Source: Hsuehochloa calcarea (Eukaryota > Streptophyta > Magnoliopsida > Poales > Poaceae). Taken from it: DNA of 64,000 nt. Each line of letters opens with the position of its first letter. Positions within the stretch are counted from its first letter, which is position 1. Below, one piece after another: positions 10,910 to 23,408 of this stretch. The notes under the pieces were generated by a model. That model ran no database searches. It worked only from the letters and a program-made list of their open reading frames with translations, and was not told the DNA's origin. The stretch covers positions 36,483,662 through 36,547,661 of the forward strand of contig CM070604.1 in NCBI GenBank assembly GCA_036346395.1, written 5' to 3'. The position numbers were made by a program, and so were the translations under genes.

Positions 10910-13900
10910 TACTCTCCCTCTTGAATTGGAGTCGTCCTCGACTCAAGCTCATCTTCTTCTCCCACGTATGGTTTCAAATCTGAAATGTTAAATGTGGGGC
11001 TAACCCCAAAATCTGCAGGTAATTCTAATTGATTTGCATTATCATTTATCTTCTTAATTATTTTAAACGGTCCTTCAGCTCTAGGCATCAACTTTGATTT
11101 TCTTAATTCCGGAAACCTATCCTTTCTCAAATGAATCCAAACTAAATCACCTGGTTCAAATTTGACAACTTTCCTACCTTTACTTCTAGCAACCTTATAC
11201 CTTTCAGTCATATGCTCTATATTCTTTTTAGTGGTGTCATGCAACTTGAGAATAAATGCAGCACGCTTCTTAGCATCTAGATTAATTTTTTCAGAGGTCG
11301 ATAAAGGTAGTAAATCAATAGGAGCACGGGGGTTAAAACCATACACTACCTGAAATGGACTTACCTTGGTGGTGGAGTGTACTGACCTATTGTAAGCAAA
11401 CTCAATATGCGGTAAACACTCTTCCCACATCTTCAAGTTCTTCTTTAAAACAGCCCGCAACATGGTGGATAACGTGCGGTTGACAACCTCCGTTTGTCCA
11501 TCAGTTTGGGGATGGCATGTAGTAGAGAACAGCAGCTTTGTCCCCAATTTATTCCAAAGTGATCTCCAAAAGTGGCTCAAAAACTTCGCATCACGATCCG
11601 AGACAATAGTATTGGGCACTCCATGTAAGCGAATGATTTCCCTGAAAAATAAATCAGCTATGTTTGTAGCATCATCGCTCTTGTGACAAGATATAAAATG
11701 TGCTATTTTAGAAAATCGATCCACTACTACAAATATACTATCTCTCCCCCTCTTTGTCCTAGGCAATTCTAAAACAAAATCCATAGAAATATCCTCCCAA
11801 GGGGCGCTAGGAATAGGAAGAGGCATATAAAGTCCATGTGGAAGGAGATGGGACTTAGCTTTGTTGCATGTAGTGCAGCGAGCTACGTAGCGCTCGACAT
11901 CACGCCTCATCGTTGGCCAAAAGAAGTGGGTGGCCAGCACATCTTCTGTCTTCTTTGCTCCAAAATACGCCATCAAACCTCCTCCATGTGCCTCCTGTAA
12001 CAACAAAAGACGAACAGAGCTAGCTGGAACGCATAGCTTGTTAGCACGATAGACCAAACCATCATTTAGCACATAGTTATTCCATATCTTCCCTCCTTTA
12101 CAATGTTCAAGCACTTCCTTAAAGTCCAAATCAGTGACATATAAACTCTTAATGGCCTCCAGACCAAAAATCTTATGGTCAAGTTGAGATAACATGGTAT
12201 AACGTCTAGAGAGCGCATCAGCAATCATATTATCCTTACATTTCTTATGCTTTATAACATATGGGAATGACTCAATAAATTCTACCCAGTTAGAATGTCG
12301 TTTATTCAGTTTAGCTTGACTTCTAATATGTTTTAGCGATTCATGATCCGAATGTATAATAAATTCTTTGGGCCATAGATAATGCTGCCAAGTTTGAAGC
12401 ACTTGAACTAAAGCATACAATTCCTTATCATAGGTGGAATAATTCAAACTAGGCCCATTTAGTTTTTCGCTGAAATATGCAACTTGTTTACCAAAATACA
12501 CCACCTATCCCAATCCCACTGGCATCACATTCAATTTCAAAAGTCTTACCAAAATCAGGGAGTTGGAGTAGGGGTGCTTGGGTGAGCTTCTCTTTCAACA
12601 AGTTGAATGCCTTCTCTTGTGCAGGTTCCCATTGGAAAGGCACTCCTTTCTTTGTCAATTCATTCAATGGTGCGGCAATGGTGCTGAAATCCCGCACAAA
12701 GCGCTGATAGAATCCAGCAAGGCTATGGAAGCTCCGCACTTGTGACACAGTAGTAGGCGTCGGCCAGCTTTGGATGGCTACAATCTTTGTCTCATCCACC
12801 TCAATGCCCTGTGGTGTCACAACATAACCAAGAAATGCAACTCGATCGGTGCAAAAGGTGCACTTCTCGAGGTTACCAAACAAACGTGCGTCTCTCAAAG
12901 CATTAAAAATAGCACGTATATGATTTAAGTGTTGCTCATGTGACTTGCTATAAATCAAGATATCATCAAAGTAAACCACCACAAATTTTCCAATGAAAGG
13001 ACGTAAAACCTCGTTCATCAAACGCATAAAAGTACTAGGTGCATTAGTTAGACCGAAAGGCATCACTAACCACTCATATAATCCGAACTTAGTTTTAAAA
13101 GCAGTTTTCCATTCATCTCCTAATTTCATTCTAATCTGGTGGTAACCACTCCACAAGTCAATCTTTGTGAAAATAATAGAACCACTCAATTCATCTAGCA
13201 TGTCGTCTAGCCTTGGGATAGGATGACGATACCTTATAGTAATGTTATTAATGGCTCTGCAATCAACACACATACGCCAACTACCGTCTTTCTTAGGAAC
13301 CAAAAGAACTGGAACAAAGACAGGGCTAAGGCTTTCTCTTACGTACCCACCGTCCAAAAGATCTTGGACTTGTCGCTAAATTTCCTTAGTCTTCTCTGGA
13401 TTGGTCCTATACGCAGCACGGTTTGGCAAAGTCGCTCCTGGGATCAAATCAATTTGATGCTCAATTCCTCGAATAGGTGGTAATCCGGGGGGTACCTCAG
13501 TTGGAAATACATCCACATATTCCTGCAAAAGGTTAGCAACAGCAGGAGGCAAAGAGCTAGCTATGTCCTCAAGCGAATATAAGGCATTTTTGCATATCAA
13601 AGCATAGCATGGCAGCTCATTATTACAGATTTCAGCAAGTTCAGATTTAGTGGCAATCATAACACATCCCTTCAATATAATTCCCTCGGACTTAGGACTA
13701 GACGCCACTTTCTCCCTTTTGGGTGGGAAAACACGTTTTGCTACTTTTTGATTTTCAGAATCATGCTTATCGGTGTTTTTTTCATTTTTAGCGCGCTCTT
13801 CTTCATCTTTCAGAATCTCAGCTGGTGTCAAAGGCAACAACTTAATCTTCTTACCCTTATGTGAAAATGAGTAGGTATTAGCTCTACCATGGTGCAAAAC

Positions 13901-14240
13901 ATCATTGTCATATATCCAAGGTCTACCGAGCAACAAAGAGCATGCTTGCATAGGCACGATATCAAAGTCAGAACTATCTTTGTAATTACCTGCTAAAAAT
14001 TGCACTTTCACAACTTTGTGTATCTTTAATTTACCACACGAATTGAACTATTGGATGTAGTAGGGACGTGGGTGTGGTTGTGTGGTCAAGCCAAGCTTCT
14101 CGACCATCTCGGAGCTTGCAAGGTTGTTGCGACTCCTCCATCAATGATGACTCTGCAGCTCTGTCCTTCACGAGAAATGCAGTGCAAAACAAGTTGTGCC
14201 GTTGATTTTGCTCCGCTCTCTCCACTTGTGCGCTCAGCAC
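10612..14240 (-). pseudogene. family A Gypsy pol (copy 1), broken
   Basis: On the minus strand, the protease region (about 14240-13700) is followed by reverse transcriptase (about 13370-12700, YFDD at 12963-12974), RNase H (about 12560-12240) and integrase. The integrase has an HHCC finger (about 12000-11860), the three acidic catalytic residues in MDF, SDRD and GQTEV contexts (about 11790-11460), and a C-terminal region near 11150-10970. A TAG near 13376-13378, apparently from CAG, splits the frame before reverse transcriptase. Frameshifts occur near 14030 and 12495. The integrase part alone is open for 630 residues. The tail carries GPMTRARA and the LRPVQEG repeats and ends inside the 3' LTR. 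Confidence 0.9.
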
Positions 14241-15579
14241 TCATTGCGCAACAAGACTCACATGATACTCGGTGTCAACAGCAGCTACTTGTTCCTCTAC
14301 ATCATCAGCATCACTGTCTATCTCATCTCCTCCACCCGCAATGTTAGCTGCAAGTACATATTCGTCCTCAATATCACTAGTACTTATATAACCACCGTCT
14401 TTGGTGGCAAGGTATGCTCGCTGACTGGGGCAGTCCCTCATGACGTGCCCCATTCCCTTGCAACGGTGGCACACAATCCCAGTGGTACGACCAGTGGAAG
14501 CAACCGACGAAGAACTATTGACTGGTGCCTGCACACTAGTAACTTTACTTACCTCGGGTGCATGTGATGTGGTCGGAGGTGTCTTTGAACGCGCCCTACT
14601 CGTGGAGGGGCAGCAGACCGTGTAGTGAAGGTGGGGCTGTTTTGGCTTGCCCGACCTTTGTCGCGGTGTAGACATGCTCCCAAAGTTGTTCCTTGGCCTC
14701 TGTTGTCGCCCCCGCAATTCCTTTTACGCCAAACATGCAAGTTGGAACAATCTAGGACGCTATCGTATTCTTTGTAATCCACTATGTCCCGAATTTCACA
14801 TCTTAATCCTCCATAAAACGTGCCATTGCGCTTCTTCATCCTCAATAATATCACAACGCAACATGCTAATTTGTAGCTCCGATAATATTCTTCTACGGAT
14901 CTATTACCTTGGTTTAAGCGCTGCAATTTATTACGCAAATCACATTTAAAAGAAGGTGGGACAAATCTGTTACGCATAGCAACCTTTAAACCATCCCACG
15001 TAGTAGGCGCTAATCCTTCGGTGCATACCCTATTCCACCAAATGATGGCAAAGTTTTTAAATTCACTTGTGGCTTGCCTAACTCTATGCACTTCGGAACT
15101 AAGTGAGTATTCAATTTACATTCTACCGTCATCTCCCAGTCTAGATATATTTCAGCATCATAAGCACCCGCAAAAGATGGTATAGAGAACTTAACTTTAG
15201 CATATGGATCATCATTAACACGTGCATTATGTTGCTGAACATTATTACCTCTCATACCTTGACGGTTGAAGTTCGGTCGGTTCCGTTGTTGTGCATCAAA
15301 GGCGTCGTGGTCGTGCATCTCATTATCATTATCAAACTCATGGTCATGGGCTGCACCATGAGGTTCCACACGACCAACGTTTGGTGGTCGGTTTACCATT
15401 CTTTCGAGGCGTGTAGTGAGCGCCGCAATACTATCGTTGATTGAGCGTTGTAATGTGATCGTGGTAGTTTGAAGCTTCCTGTCGATGTCCTCATTAACGG
15501 TAGTGCGTTGTTCATCCAATAGCGTCATGAGCTCTTCCCTCAAAACACACTCTTGCGCATCCAATCCTTCACCTGACAT
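14241..15579 (-). pseudogene. family A Gypsy gag (copy 1), broken
   Basis: It starts at the ATG at 15577-15579 (MSGEGLDAQECVLREEL), the same start as in the second copy at 40808. An N-terminal helical region, the capsid-like domain with an RNKLQRLNQGNRSVEEYY segment, and a CCHC zinc knuckle (CHRCKGMGHVMRDC, about 14430-14475) follow. Frameshifts near 15100 and 14700 break it, whereas the second copy is open through this whole part. Confidence 0.88.
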
Positions 15580-16567
15580 GGTTAGTAGGAGACAAAAGAT
15601 AACACAAAAGTATTATCCCTATCATTATTAGGTGGTCGGAGGGTGGAATCACACACTCTCAAGCGTCTTACCAAGCTCTTATGAGTTTCTTACCAAATTG
15701 CAGCAGGTGGTCTAATCGGCGAAGGTGGGATGTACGATCACGGCGGAGGCGAATGCGAGGATCCAATCTGAGGGTCGAAAGTATGTGGAGCTCGGACAGG
15801 CAATGTTTAGTAGCAAGGAATAGCAATAATAAAATCAGATTAGCAAAGCTGAACCAAAGCCCACAAGATTCACGATTCTTTGGTCTAAAAGTGCCCCTAG
15901 CCCTAGCACAATCTCGATCAAACAAGGACTCGATACAAAGGAGTCCAAAGGATGCAAGGCTGGAACTGGTCGTAGACCAACTAGGGGTGGTCGAATTGCT
16001 TCTTCTACTTTTCTTTTCTTTTGCACTTTTTGCTTCCTTTTTTTTTCTTTTTTTTTTGCAAACGTGACCCAAGTCCAAAATTCATATGTTACCTTTTCTG
16101 GATCCGATGAGGTGATTGGGTCACAAACTTTCTCCGGAGAGCAGGGGTAAATAGGTAATTAAAAAAATACTCTCTCTTTCTCTCTCTCTGAACTTGGGCT
16201 AGTTCTGTTGCGGCTACGGAATCCGACCAGGGGATCGAATCCGACCAAGTGGTAGTTCCTGAGTGGATGGTAGAATGGGTGTCGCTCGAAAAAAGGAGGT
16301 CGTGCGTCCAGGATGGATGGTGGCACGGCGGGCGACAGTGCTGATTAGAGACCAAGAATGCTACTCTAAACCAGCAACAAAAACACCGACGATGGACTCG
16401 AACTCAACAATGCGAAAACTAAAAACAAAATTGCGAAAGGCACAAAGTGGTTTGGACAGCGGAATAATTACGATCTAAAACTTTTGTAGGGTTTTTTTTA
16501 CGGACTCTAGGTGAGGGAACACAACTAACAAAAGGGAATAAACGAAATTACCTAACGGGCAACCTTC

Positions 16568-16579
16568 GCTCTGATACCA
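16568..16579 (-). other. family A primer-binding site (copy 1)
   Basis: Reads tggtatcagagc on the minus strand, two bases inside the 5' LTR, matching initiator-Met tRNA. Confidence 0.85.
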
Positions 16580-16581
16580 CT

Positions 16582-17473
16582 TGATGAATCACGGCGGCCC
16601 GATCTTCCGATAGGTTCGATTTGGTTCGTCGTGAGGACGTTGACGCTTTGAGGCTTCCGACCAACAGATCGTCACCTCGTAATTCGCTACACCCGCACGC
16701 CTGTCCTTATCGACCACGCTTGCACGCGATCGACCTTACCACGAAGGTTATTGTTCCTGCAAGCAATCGAAGCAACTCACAAGAACAAGGTAGATGCAAT
16801 CTGAATTGTATTGCGGATATGGATGAAGTTTACAAGTGGGGTTCCTCAAACCGATAATCGGCGAAACTGCAATTGGCAGAATAATCTAAGAAAAATCCGC
16901 CTTTAAACTATGGCAGCTACTGTATATTTATAGGGGAACGTGAGGAGGTCGATCTAGGGTTGTGCGGCCGTGGGATGAAGCGTACACAACCTGGACTCTG
17001 ACCTCGTTACATTTACAAAGTCTTATTAGTTTCCAAAACGGTGACGCAGCACCTTGTGTTGCGTATTTACGTCGAAGATCCGGTCGTAGGACTGGTCCTA
17101 GGGTGGTCTTGAGGAGTCCATGCTATCTTTGGTCGTAGATTGTGTCCAACGAGTACTGTGCTCGCTTTTCTGGTCGTAGATTGCTTCAATCGAATCAACT
17201 AGTCGTAGGTCTTCTTGTAGTGGTCGTAGATTTTCTTGTAGTGGTCGTAGACCTTCTTGAACTGGTCGTAGTACTAGATTCCTGAGTACAAGTAAATCAT
17301 CTCCATTAGGCAGCATCATAGAGTTCTCAAATAATAAACTCAGCCCTAGAAACGACTTTACCTGATCGATTAAGTGATGTGCTCTAGCTCTTGTTATAGG
17401 ACCGTGTAGTTCAGCACCCAGATCTGGAGGGTCTTGTGTAGTGCGTGTATCCGAAGGAGGGATGTCCTCATCA
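16582..17473 (-). repeat. family A 5' LTR (copy 1)
   Basis: This 892-bp LTR nearly matches 10022-10909. On the minus strand an open frame runs from its first bases to a stop at 17098-17100, which shows the unbroken form of the polyprotein tail (three LRPxQEx heptads and the terminal MDSSRPP). Confidence 0.9.
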
Positions 17474-17512
17474 TGTTTAGATCAAGTATTGGTTCTCAGT
17501 TTCTTACCATCA

Positions 17513-17818
17513 CACATCAGTTACATATACAGGCATAAATACACTAATGATGGTAACTGACAAGAACATGCACTGAAATAGAAATAACATGCCTGTTTAT
17601 TAATACACACACGAGTAGGAAAGCGCAATATACGTTGATACAAGTTGATGAATTGGTTCACACGGAGGCGGATACAAATTGAAATGGTGAACGGAGTGAA
17701 TTCTCTGAAAGGGAGTTGATGACGATGCCTGTTTCTAAGATGATCACTTGAGAGGTGGCCTGGCGAGTGGATTGTCGAGGGTGGCGTCGTCGGGGCAAGG
17801 TCAGGATTGCGAGCTCTC
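17513..17818 (-). other. NLR 3' flank and probable 3' UTR
   Basis: The stretch lies between the Copia target duplication and the NLR stop codon. On the minus strand it holds an AATAAA. Bases 17518-17625 are the right copy of the short duplication described at 2640-2801. No other gene is seen. Confidence 0.55.
17596..17601 (-). terminator. candidate poly(A) signal of the NLR gene
   Basis: AATAAA on the minus strand, about 218 bases after the NLR stop codon. The spacing is normal for a plant 3' UTR. Plant poly(A) signals are loose, so this is only a candidate. Confidence 0.4.
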
Positions 17819-20633
17819 TCATGCAGGTTCAGAAAAGGATTCTGTAGCTTGCACCATCACCTCGGATTCTTCAGTATTCCCCGGATCATCGAAGCTTTCC
17901 GTGTCCTCTGTTTGTAGCATAGGATGGTTGGGGAGCTTGTTCACCTCCTGCTGCAGCATATCTAGCTTCGCCACCTTACAGCCGTCCAGTGAAAACTCCT
18001 TGAGGTTTTGGAGGTGCTTGATACCATGGATCCCTGACCTCAGCATACACACGTAAATGGTTATGCTTTCCATCTGAGGTGAGGTGCTCTCCTCAAATAT
18101 CACCTCCCTTAGTCCCTCTAACATCCTCATATGTAGGATCCTCAGCTTTGGGAATGCTCCACTGCGGAACACCAATTTCTCTCCGTTGTATGCCTTCCAG
18201 AAAAGACGAAGGCGCATGAGGTTGGGCAGTCCTGCCAAGGCCTCTACATCCTTTAGCTCGCAACATTGTAAATCAATCTTCGCCAAGTTCACAGGCTTAC
18301 CAACCCAAGCTGGTATCTCTCGAAGAGTCCCTTCCAATTTGAGGCTCTGAAGGGATGGGAGAGGGGAGGAAATAGAAACTAACAGATCCAGCGGCCCAAA
18401 TTCAGCACCGTCCGGAGCACTCACACGGAGAGAACGGAGGGAGGAGAGCTTCTCTAGGGCCGCACAGAATGTCTTGCACTTCTTGTTGGAGGCCCCTCTC
18501 CCAGTCACAACCAACTTCCTCAGCTTAGTAAGTTCCCCCAGCTCTTTAATTGCTTTGCTGCTGGTTCGCTTAATGTCCACTTCTTCTAGTATCTGTAACT
18601 CTTTTAACCTTCCCATTCCTTTCGGCACCCTCACGCCAGATGAAAGAGACCAACAACTAGACAAAGCCCGGTGCATGTCAGCACGAACATCAGGTTCGAA
18701 AATTATGGGAAAGCGTATTGCATCCATCATGCAACGTGCAGGGTCTCTTATATCAAAAAATGCATAGCCACGTTGTTTGCTGCATCGGATGTTGCGAAGA
18801 TTTTGAAGTTTAGTGATTTCTTTTGGTAAGTTTGCAACCCATGATTGCCTCACGTCCAGAGTCTGCAAACCTCGTAGGTTTCCGATAGATCTTGGAATTG
18901 CATAAACATATGAAGAATCGGGAAAACGGATGTACTTCAGGTGGATCAACAATCCTATCTTATTGATGTCTTGTTGCCTTGCTTCGAATGCACCATAATC
19001 TATATCCAATACCCTCAGCATCTTAAATTCGGATGATAAAAGTGTGGCTAGAGGCTCCAGAGGTTCACTGAACAGAGTAAAAGATCGAGTACGACTTAAA
19101 TCCAAGCCGATGTTCAATTTCTTTCTAGCAAAGCATGATATATGCCGGATGCTTTCTTTTGTTGCAGTGGTGGTACTTGTGTGCTCTTCAACTAGTAACA
19201 CATGGTTCTCCTGCCTAGAGATTGACACTGCGATATCATGCACGATATCATGAACTTTGCAGGTCTTCACATTTCCAAGAAAGTCCAACTCACATGGTTG
19301 AATCATGCTTCGATTGATGAGTTCATAGAAGTAACTCTCAGCAACCTCTTCAAGTGTTCTCCTAGCAGTACCACTTGTTATAAACCCTTCAGCTATCCAC
19401 CTGTTCACCAGGTGTTTCCGTTCGATCTCAAAATCTTCTGGAAAGATGCTGAGATGTAGAAAGCAAGGCTTGAGATGAGAAGGCAGGTGGTTGTAACTAA
19501 GATGAACCACTCGCCTCAGTGCTTCAAGGCTTGGATTGCTTTCAAGCTCGGAGGGGAGTTGATCGTACACACTTCCCCACTCCTTTACGTCTTTGTTGGC
19601 AAGGAGGCCTCCTATGGTCACGATAGCTAGGGGTAAGCCTCCACATTTCTTCAGTATCTTGTCAACTATTCCCTTCACACCATCTTTCTCTAGATCATCG
19701 AGGCATTTATTTGTCTTCTTCAGGAGCAGCCGTTCAGCATCTTTTTTCTCTAGCTTGTCATGGTGGTGGATGAGTGGCTCAGGACTGCAGTGCTTTGCTA
19801 CGAGGCCAATTCTTGTAGTTACCACCACACAACTGTCTTCCATACCATTGTCAGGAAAGGCAAGTTTAATGCGATCCCACGCTTGGGTGGTCCACATGTC
19901 ATCAAGAACAACAAGGTACCTCTTCTCCTTGAGTGTGGTTCTTAGGCGATCAATGAGGTCCTCCACCGTATCCACCTTTCGTTGATGTTCCTCTGGATCT
20001 GCCACCCCAAGTTTCTTCAACATCTCCCTGAGAAGCTCCTTGTAGTTAAATGATTGCGACACAGTGACCCAAGCACGGGTGAATCTGCCACTGCACTCGG
20101 GGCTATCATACACCTTCTTGGCGAGAGTTGTCTTGCCGAGGCCACCCATGCCAACAATTGAGATCACTTTTGGGCCAGCTCGGTTGGTTATGGACTCTGC
20201 GAGCTCAGACTTCGGCTTGGTTATCCACTCCAAGAGCTTGGCCTTTGGCTTCTCCAGGCCGAAGAGGTCGGCTTCCTCAACATACAGAGCTGACAAATTC
20301 CGTGTCAGCTCCATGTCACCTATTGCATCATCAGATGTGGAAGGTGTGAGCTCGATTAGGTTGTATCGGACGTTCCTCTGGCTCACCTCCTGGACCCTCT
20401 GTTTGATTGTCCTTATCTGAATGGCAATGCGGTGACGCGCTCCTAGTCTGAGGAGCTGCTGCAAGAGGCTCCGACGCTTGATGAAAATCATGTACTCCTC
20501 GAGGCAGTCGTCAATGTCGTAGGCCAGGTCACGGATTTGCTCTAGATATGCCTTGAGCACCCCGGTGTTCTTGCGTGCCCCATCCGCTGCCTTGAGGAAT
20601 GCTTGCATCATTTTTAGCTCGTCGTTGATGAAC
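17819..20633 (-). CDS. CC-NBS-LRR (NLR) immune receptor, exon 2
   Basis: This exon encodes all but the first 39 residues of a predicted 976-residue coiled-coil NLR, an intracellular sensor of pathogen effectors. In spliced numbering, the coiled-coil domain continues from residue 40, with an EDVID-like LAYDIDDCLEEY at 75-86. The NB-ARC domain has P-loop GMGGLGKTT (200-208), kinase-2 LVVLDDMW (279-286), RNBS-B VVVTTR (308-313), GLPL (371-374), RNBS-D CFLHLSIFPED (429-439) and a VHD in place of MHD (499-501), as is common in this grass group. Irregular leucine-rich repeats fill about 550-930, then an acidic Ser/Glu tail. No stop or frameshift interrupts it. The frame stays open upstream to an ATG at 20714-20716, but those 28 residues fit no NLR N-terminus. 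An AG at 20634-20635 gives a better start that joins in phase to exon 1 at 52833. Confidence 0.93.
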
Positions 20634-20716
20634 CTGACAACAGTAAGCTCAGAAACATGTGCTTCCCATATATTACTGTGTGTGATTTTCGTTTTTTCTG
20701 ATACATGTTCCACCAT

Positions 20717-21048
20717 ATGGTAAATGCATCCTTATGATTCAGAAAAATATGGTGGCGGTTGAAACGAAAATTTCCATGTTACAAAATAATAAAAATCATA
20801 ATATAAATGTAATTCTTTGAACCAAGCATTAAAAAAATATAGGGACATGGTATATTTATTACTGTCTTCAAGACATTCGTGGAAGCTCGTCACAAAAATT
20901 ATTTTTTTCATTATTTTTTTTCTATTGTCAAATTGCTGAAATGTCTTCATATAAGCTTTGTAAAATGTCTGTTACAGAAAAGTGTAAAATCTTGAATTGC
21001 ATATGTAAGCAAGGAGGGGCAACATGGTATATTTATTAATGTGTGTGA
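20717..21048. repeat. first copy of a local direct repeat, AT-rich
   Basis: 20874-21010 holds a phrase beginning gacattcgtggaagctcg, passing through gaaatgtcttcatataagc and ending at gcaaggaggggca. It recurs at about 21049-21200 and 22118-22280. No gene is seen. Confidence 0.6.
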
Positions 21049-21326
21049 GACATTCGTGGAAGCTCCTCGCAAAAAATATAGTCGTTTCATTTTTTTTTCC
21101 TAATGTCATATTCCTGAAATGTCTTCATATAAGCTTTGTAAAATGTCTGTTACAGAAAGGGTAAAATCTTTAATTGCATATGTAAGCAAGGAGGGGCATA
21201 CGTAAGCATAGCGTTTTTACTTTAGGGCGTTCCAATAACTAGACGCATGTGCTTGCATGGTGTGAGAGACATTAAGACTCATGTGGTGTTTTTGGTTGAA
21301 TCTGTAGCATCAATTGGTGCTGTTTT

Positions 21327-21636
21327 TGTTGTATATCAACCTGTGTTCGAGGTCCTATTACATGTGAACATTTTCCCTAAACGAAGACCTATTAAGAGGT
21401 TGTCGGCCCACAATGTCCATTAGTTTGTTTAGTCCTATATTTCTTATTAATGCATGAAGGGAGACCTCATCCTGTTATATAAAGAGGGACATTGAGTTCT
21501 TATTATACACACAAGTCTACGGGCAAAGAGATCAATAAAAAGAGAAGACTGGGACTACATCCTGATATTCTTGTCTATTATTTATTACTTATGAGTTGAG
21601 AGTTTCCTTCGTTGGCAACACGACTTCGATTATACA
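21327..21636 (+). repeat. Copia-type LTR, 310 bp, copy 1
   Basis: It begins TGTTGTATATC and ends TTATACA, with a TATA-like tatataaagag near 21475. It is followed by actcgttatcagtacg, a primer-binding-site-like phrase seen after some Copia LTRs. The same LTR type ends the Copia remnant at 50673-50979. Confidence 0.75.
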
Positions 21637-21668
21637 ACTCGTTATCAGTACGATAACTCTCAATGCTA

Positions 21669-22090
21669 AGGCTTCCTTGTTGTAGCTACAAACTAGACAG
21701 TAGAGAAGGGGGACCCCGTGTTCCTGCAATGCGAAGGGGTAAATCTCCGAAGGTGAAATGGTATTGAAATGAGTAAATATGCCCTTTTATTCCCAATAGT
21801 CCTCTTCCTAAAAAGATTATGTGATTATAGCGGCTTCAGGGTCTTTGCACCTCCTCGGGTGTAGCCTTTGGTGCACGGTGGACCTTCCTAAGCCTTGTCC
21901 ACCATGCCTGTACTCTTGATCTACAAGTAGTCTTGACTTCTTTCGCTCCTTGCAAGGCGGGCCCGGAGCGAAGGCTCCCTGGACCCTCTTCGCTCCATGC
22001 GAGGTGGCCATGAACCCTTCGCTCCAGGGTGTGTTATACTATCCGGTCAAGGCTGACTTTTGCGGCCATGATGAACCCTTTACTATCGTG
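21669..22090 (-). repeat. partial Tat-type Gypsy LTR, copy 1
   Basis: This matches 23409-23840 and parts of 31267-33410, including tgttgtagctacaaac, the agagaagggggacccc phrase and the repeated 'ccttcgctcca' words. It is truncated at its right side. Confidence 0.65.
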
Positions 22091-22400
22091 TGGAGCGAGG
22101 GTTCCACCATATGTGTTCAAGACATTCGTGGAAGCTCCTCGCAAAAAATATAGTCGTTTCATTTTTTTTCCTAATGTCATATTCGTGAAATGTCTTCATA
22201 TAAGAGCTTTGTAAAATGTCTGTTACAGAAAAGGGTAAAATCTTGAATTGCATATGTAAGCAAGGAGGGGCATACGTAAGCATAGCGTTTTTACTTTAGG
22301 GCGTTCCAATAACTAGACGCATGTGCTTGCATGGTGTGAGAGACATTAAGACTCATGTGGTGTTTTTGGTTGAACCTGTAGCATCAATTGGTGCTGTTTT

Positions 22401-22660
22401 TGTTGTATATCTGCCAGTCCGATACCCGATTATGTGTGAACTCTTTATCTAAACAAAAACCTATTACGAGATTGTCAACCCACAAAGCCCATTAGTTAGT
22501 TTAGTCTCAAGTTGCTTATTCATGCATGAATCGACCGACGTGGGGAGTCCCACGACAAGGGAAAGGGGAAGACTCCTTCGACTAAAATCGGCCGACGTCG
22601 TGGTGTATCTGGTCGCCCAGACGCACTCCGTATCGAAGACATTAGTTATATACAATTTAC
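22401..22660 (+). repeat. diverged Copia-type LTR, copy 2
   Basis: It starts TGTTGTATATC like copies 1 and 3 and shares the 'cccattagttagtttagtc' phrase with the LTR at 50673, then diverges. The right end is approximate. Confidence 0.5.
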
Positions 22661-23057
22661 ATCCTTATTACGTTTGCTATTGTACGATCTACTTACATCA
22701 TAGAATCGTAGGACATGGCCAACTTTGACACTCGCCGTCACCGTGGGCAGCCTTGAGACAAGAGGCAGTGGCTATGGCGCCGCGGAGACTAGTGGCTATG
22801 GCGCCCCGTTTTATGTCTGCAAAGTTATATTGCAACTCTATTGGGAATGTACATTCCTTGTTACCGTAATAAAATTGATGCATCCGGTCACCGCCCGTGA
22901 CCGTACGAGGCTTCCAATTTGCTATTTCATTGCGACGGACATAACTTCCGTAATAAAATATTGCAATAACTAGACGCATGTGCTTGCATGGTGTGAGAGA
23001 CATTAAGACTCATGTGGTGTTTTTGGTTGAATCTGTAGCATCAATTGGTGCTGTTTT

Positions 23058-23367
23058 TGTTGTATATCAACCTGTGTTCGAGGTCCTATTACATGTGAAC
23101 ATTTTCCCTAAACAAAGACCTATTAAGAGGTTGTTGGCCCACAATGTCCATTAGTTTGTTTAGTCCTATATTTCTTATTAATGCATGAAGGGAGACCTCA
23201 TCCTGTTATATAAAGAGGGACAGTGAGTTCTTATTATACACACAAGTCTACGAGCAAAGAGATCAATAGAAAGAGAAGACTGGGACTACATCCTGATATT
23301 CTTGTCTATTATTTATTACTTATGAGTCGAGAGTTTCCTTCGTTGGCAACGCGACTTCGATTATACA
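23058..23367 (+). repeat. Copia-type LTR, 310 bp, copy 3
   Basis: It has the same length as copy 1 and nearly the same sequence, again followed by acgttatcagtacg. The matching flanks on both sides show that it was copied as part of a larger segment rather than inserted anew. Confidence 0.75.
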
Positions 23368-23408
23368 ACACGTTATCAGTACGATAACTCTCAATGCTAA
23401 GGCTTCCT

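Larger units (their letters stand above)
10022..17473 (-). mobile_element. Ty3/Gypsy retrotransposon nested in the Copia 3' LTR (family A, copy 1)
   Basis: A 7,452-bp element with LTRs at 10022-10909 and 16582-17473 and target duplication TGTTT on both sides. It reads on the minus strand: 5' LTR, primer-binding site (16568-16579), gag from 15579, then protease, reverse transcriptase, RNase H and integrase down to about 10612. This is the Gypsy order, with integrase last. The LTRs are highly similar, so insertion was fairly recent, yet the coding frame carries several lesions. A second, deleted member of the same family lies at 38747-45641. I do not assign a clade. No chromodomain is visible after the integrase. 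Confidence 0.93.
2802..17512 (+). mobile_element. Ty1/Copia LTR retrotransposon, decayed, with two nested insertions
   Basis: The element starts TGTTGG at 2802 and ends CCATCA at 17512. It is flanked by identical 5-bp target duplications CACAT (2797-2801 and 17513-17517). In order it has a 5' LTR, a primer-binding site matching initiator-Met tRNA (4166-4177), a long non-coding leader, gag, pol in Copia order (protease, integrase, reverse transcriptase, RNase H), a polypurine tract (9577-9590) and a 3' LTR. A solo LTR sits in the 5' LTR and a complete Gypsy element in the 3' LTR. Without them the element is about 6.35 kb, normal for Copia. Several stops and frameshifts make it inactive. Confidence 0.92.

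Noticed and set aside
18084..20420. Open frames on the plus strand opposite the NLR exon
   Set aside because: They are antisense shadows of a conserved coding region and show no recognisable domain.
20634..20716. ATG at 20714-20716 as the start of the NLR protein
   Set aside because: The 28 residues before FINDEL match no NLR N-terminus, while an AG acceptor at 20634-20635 joins in phase to a proper first exon at 52833.
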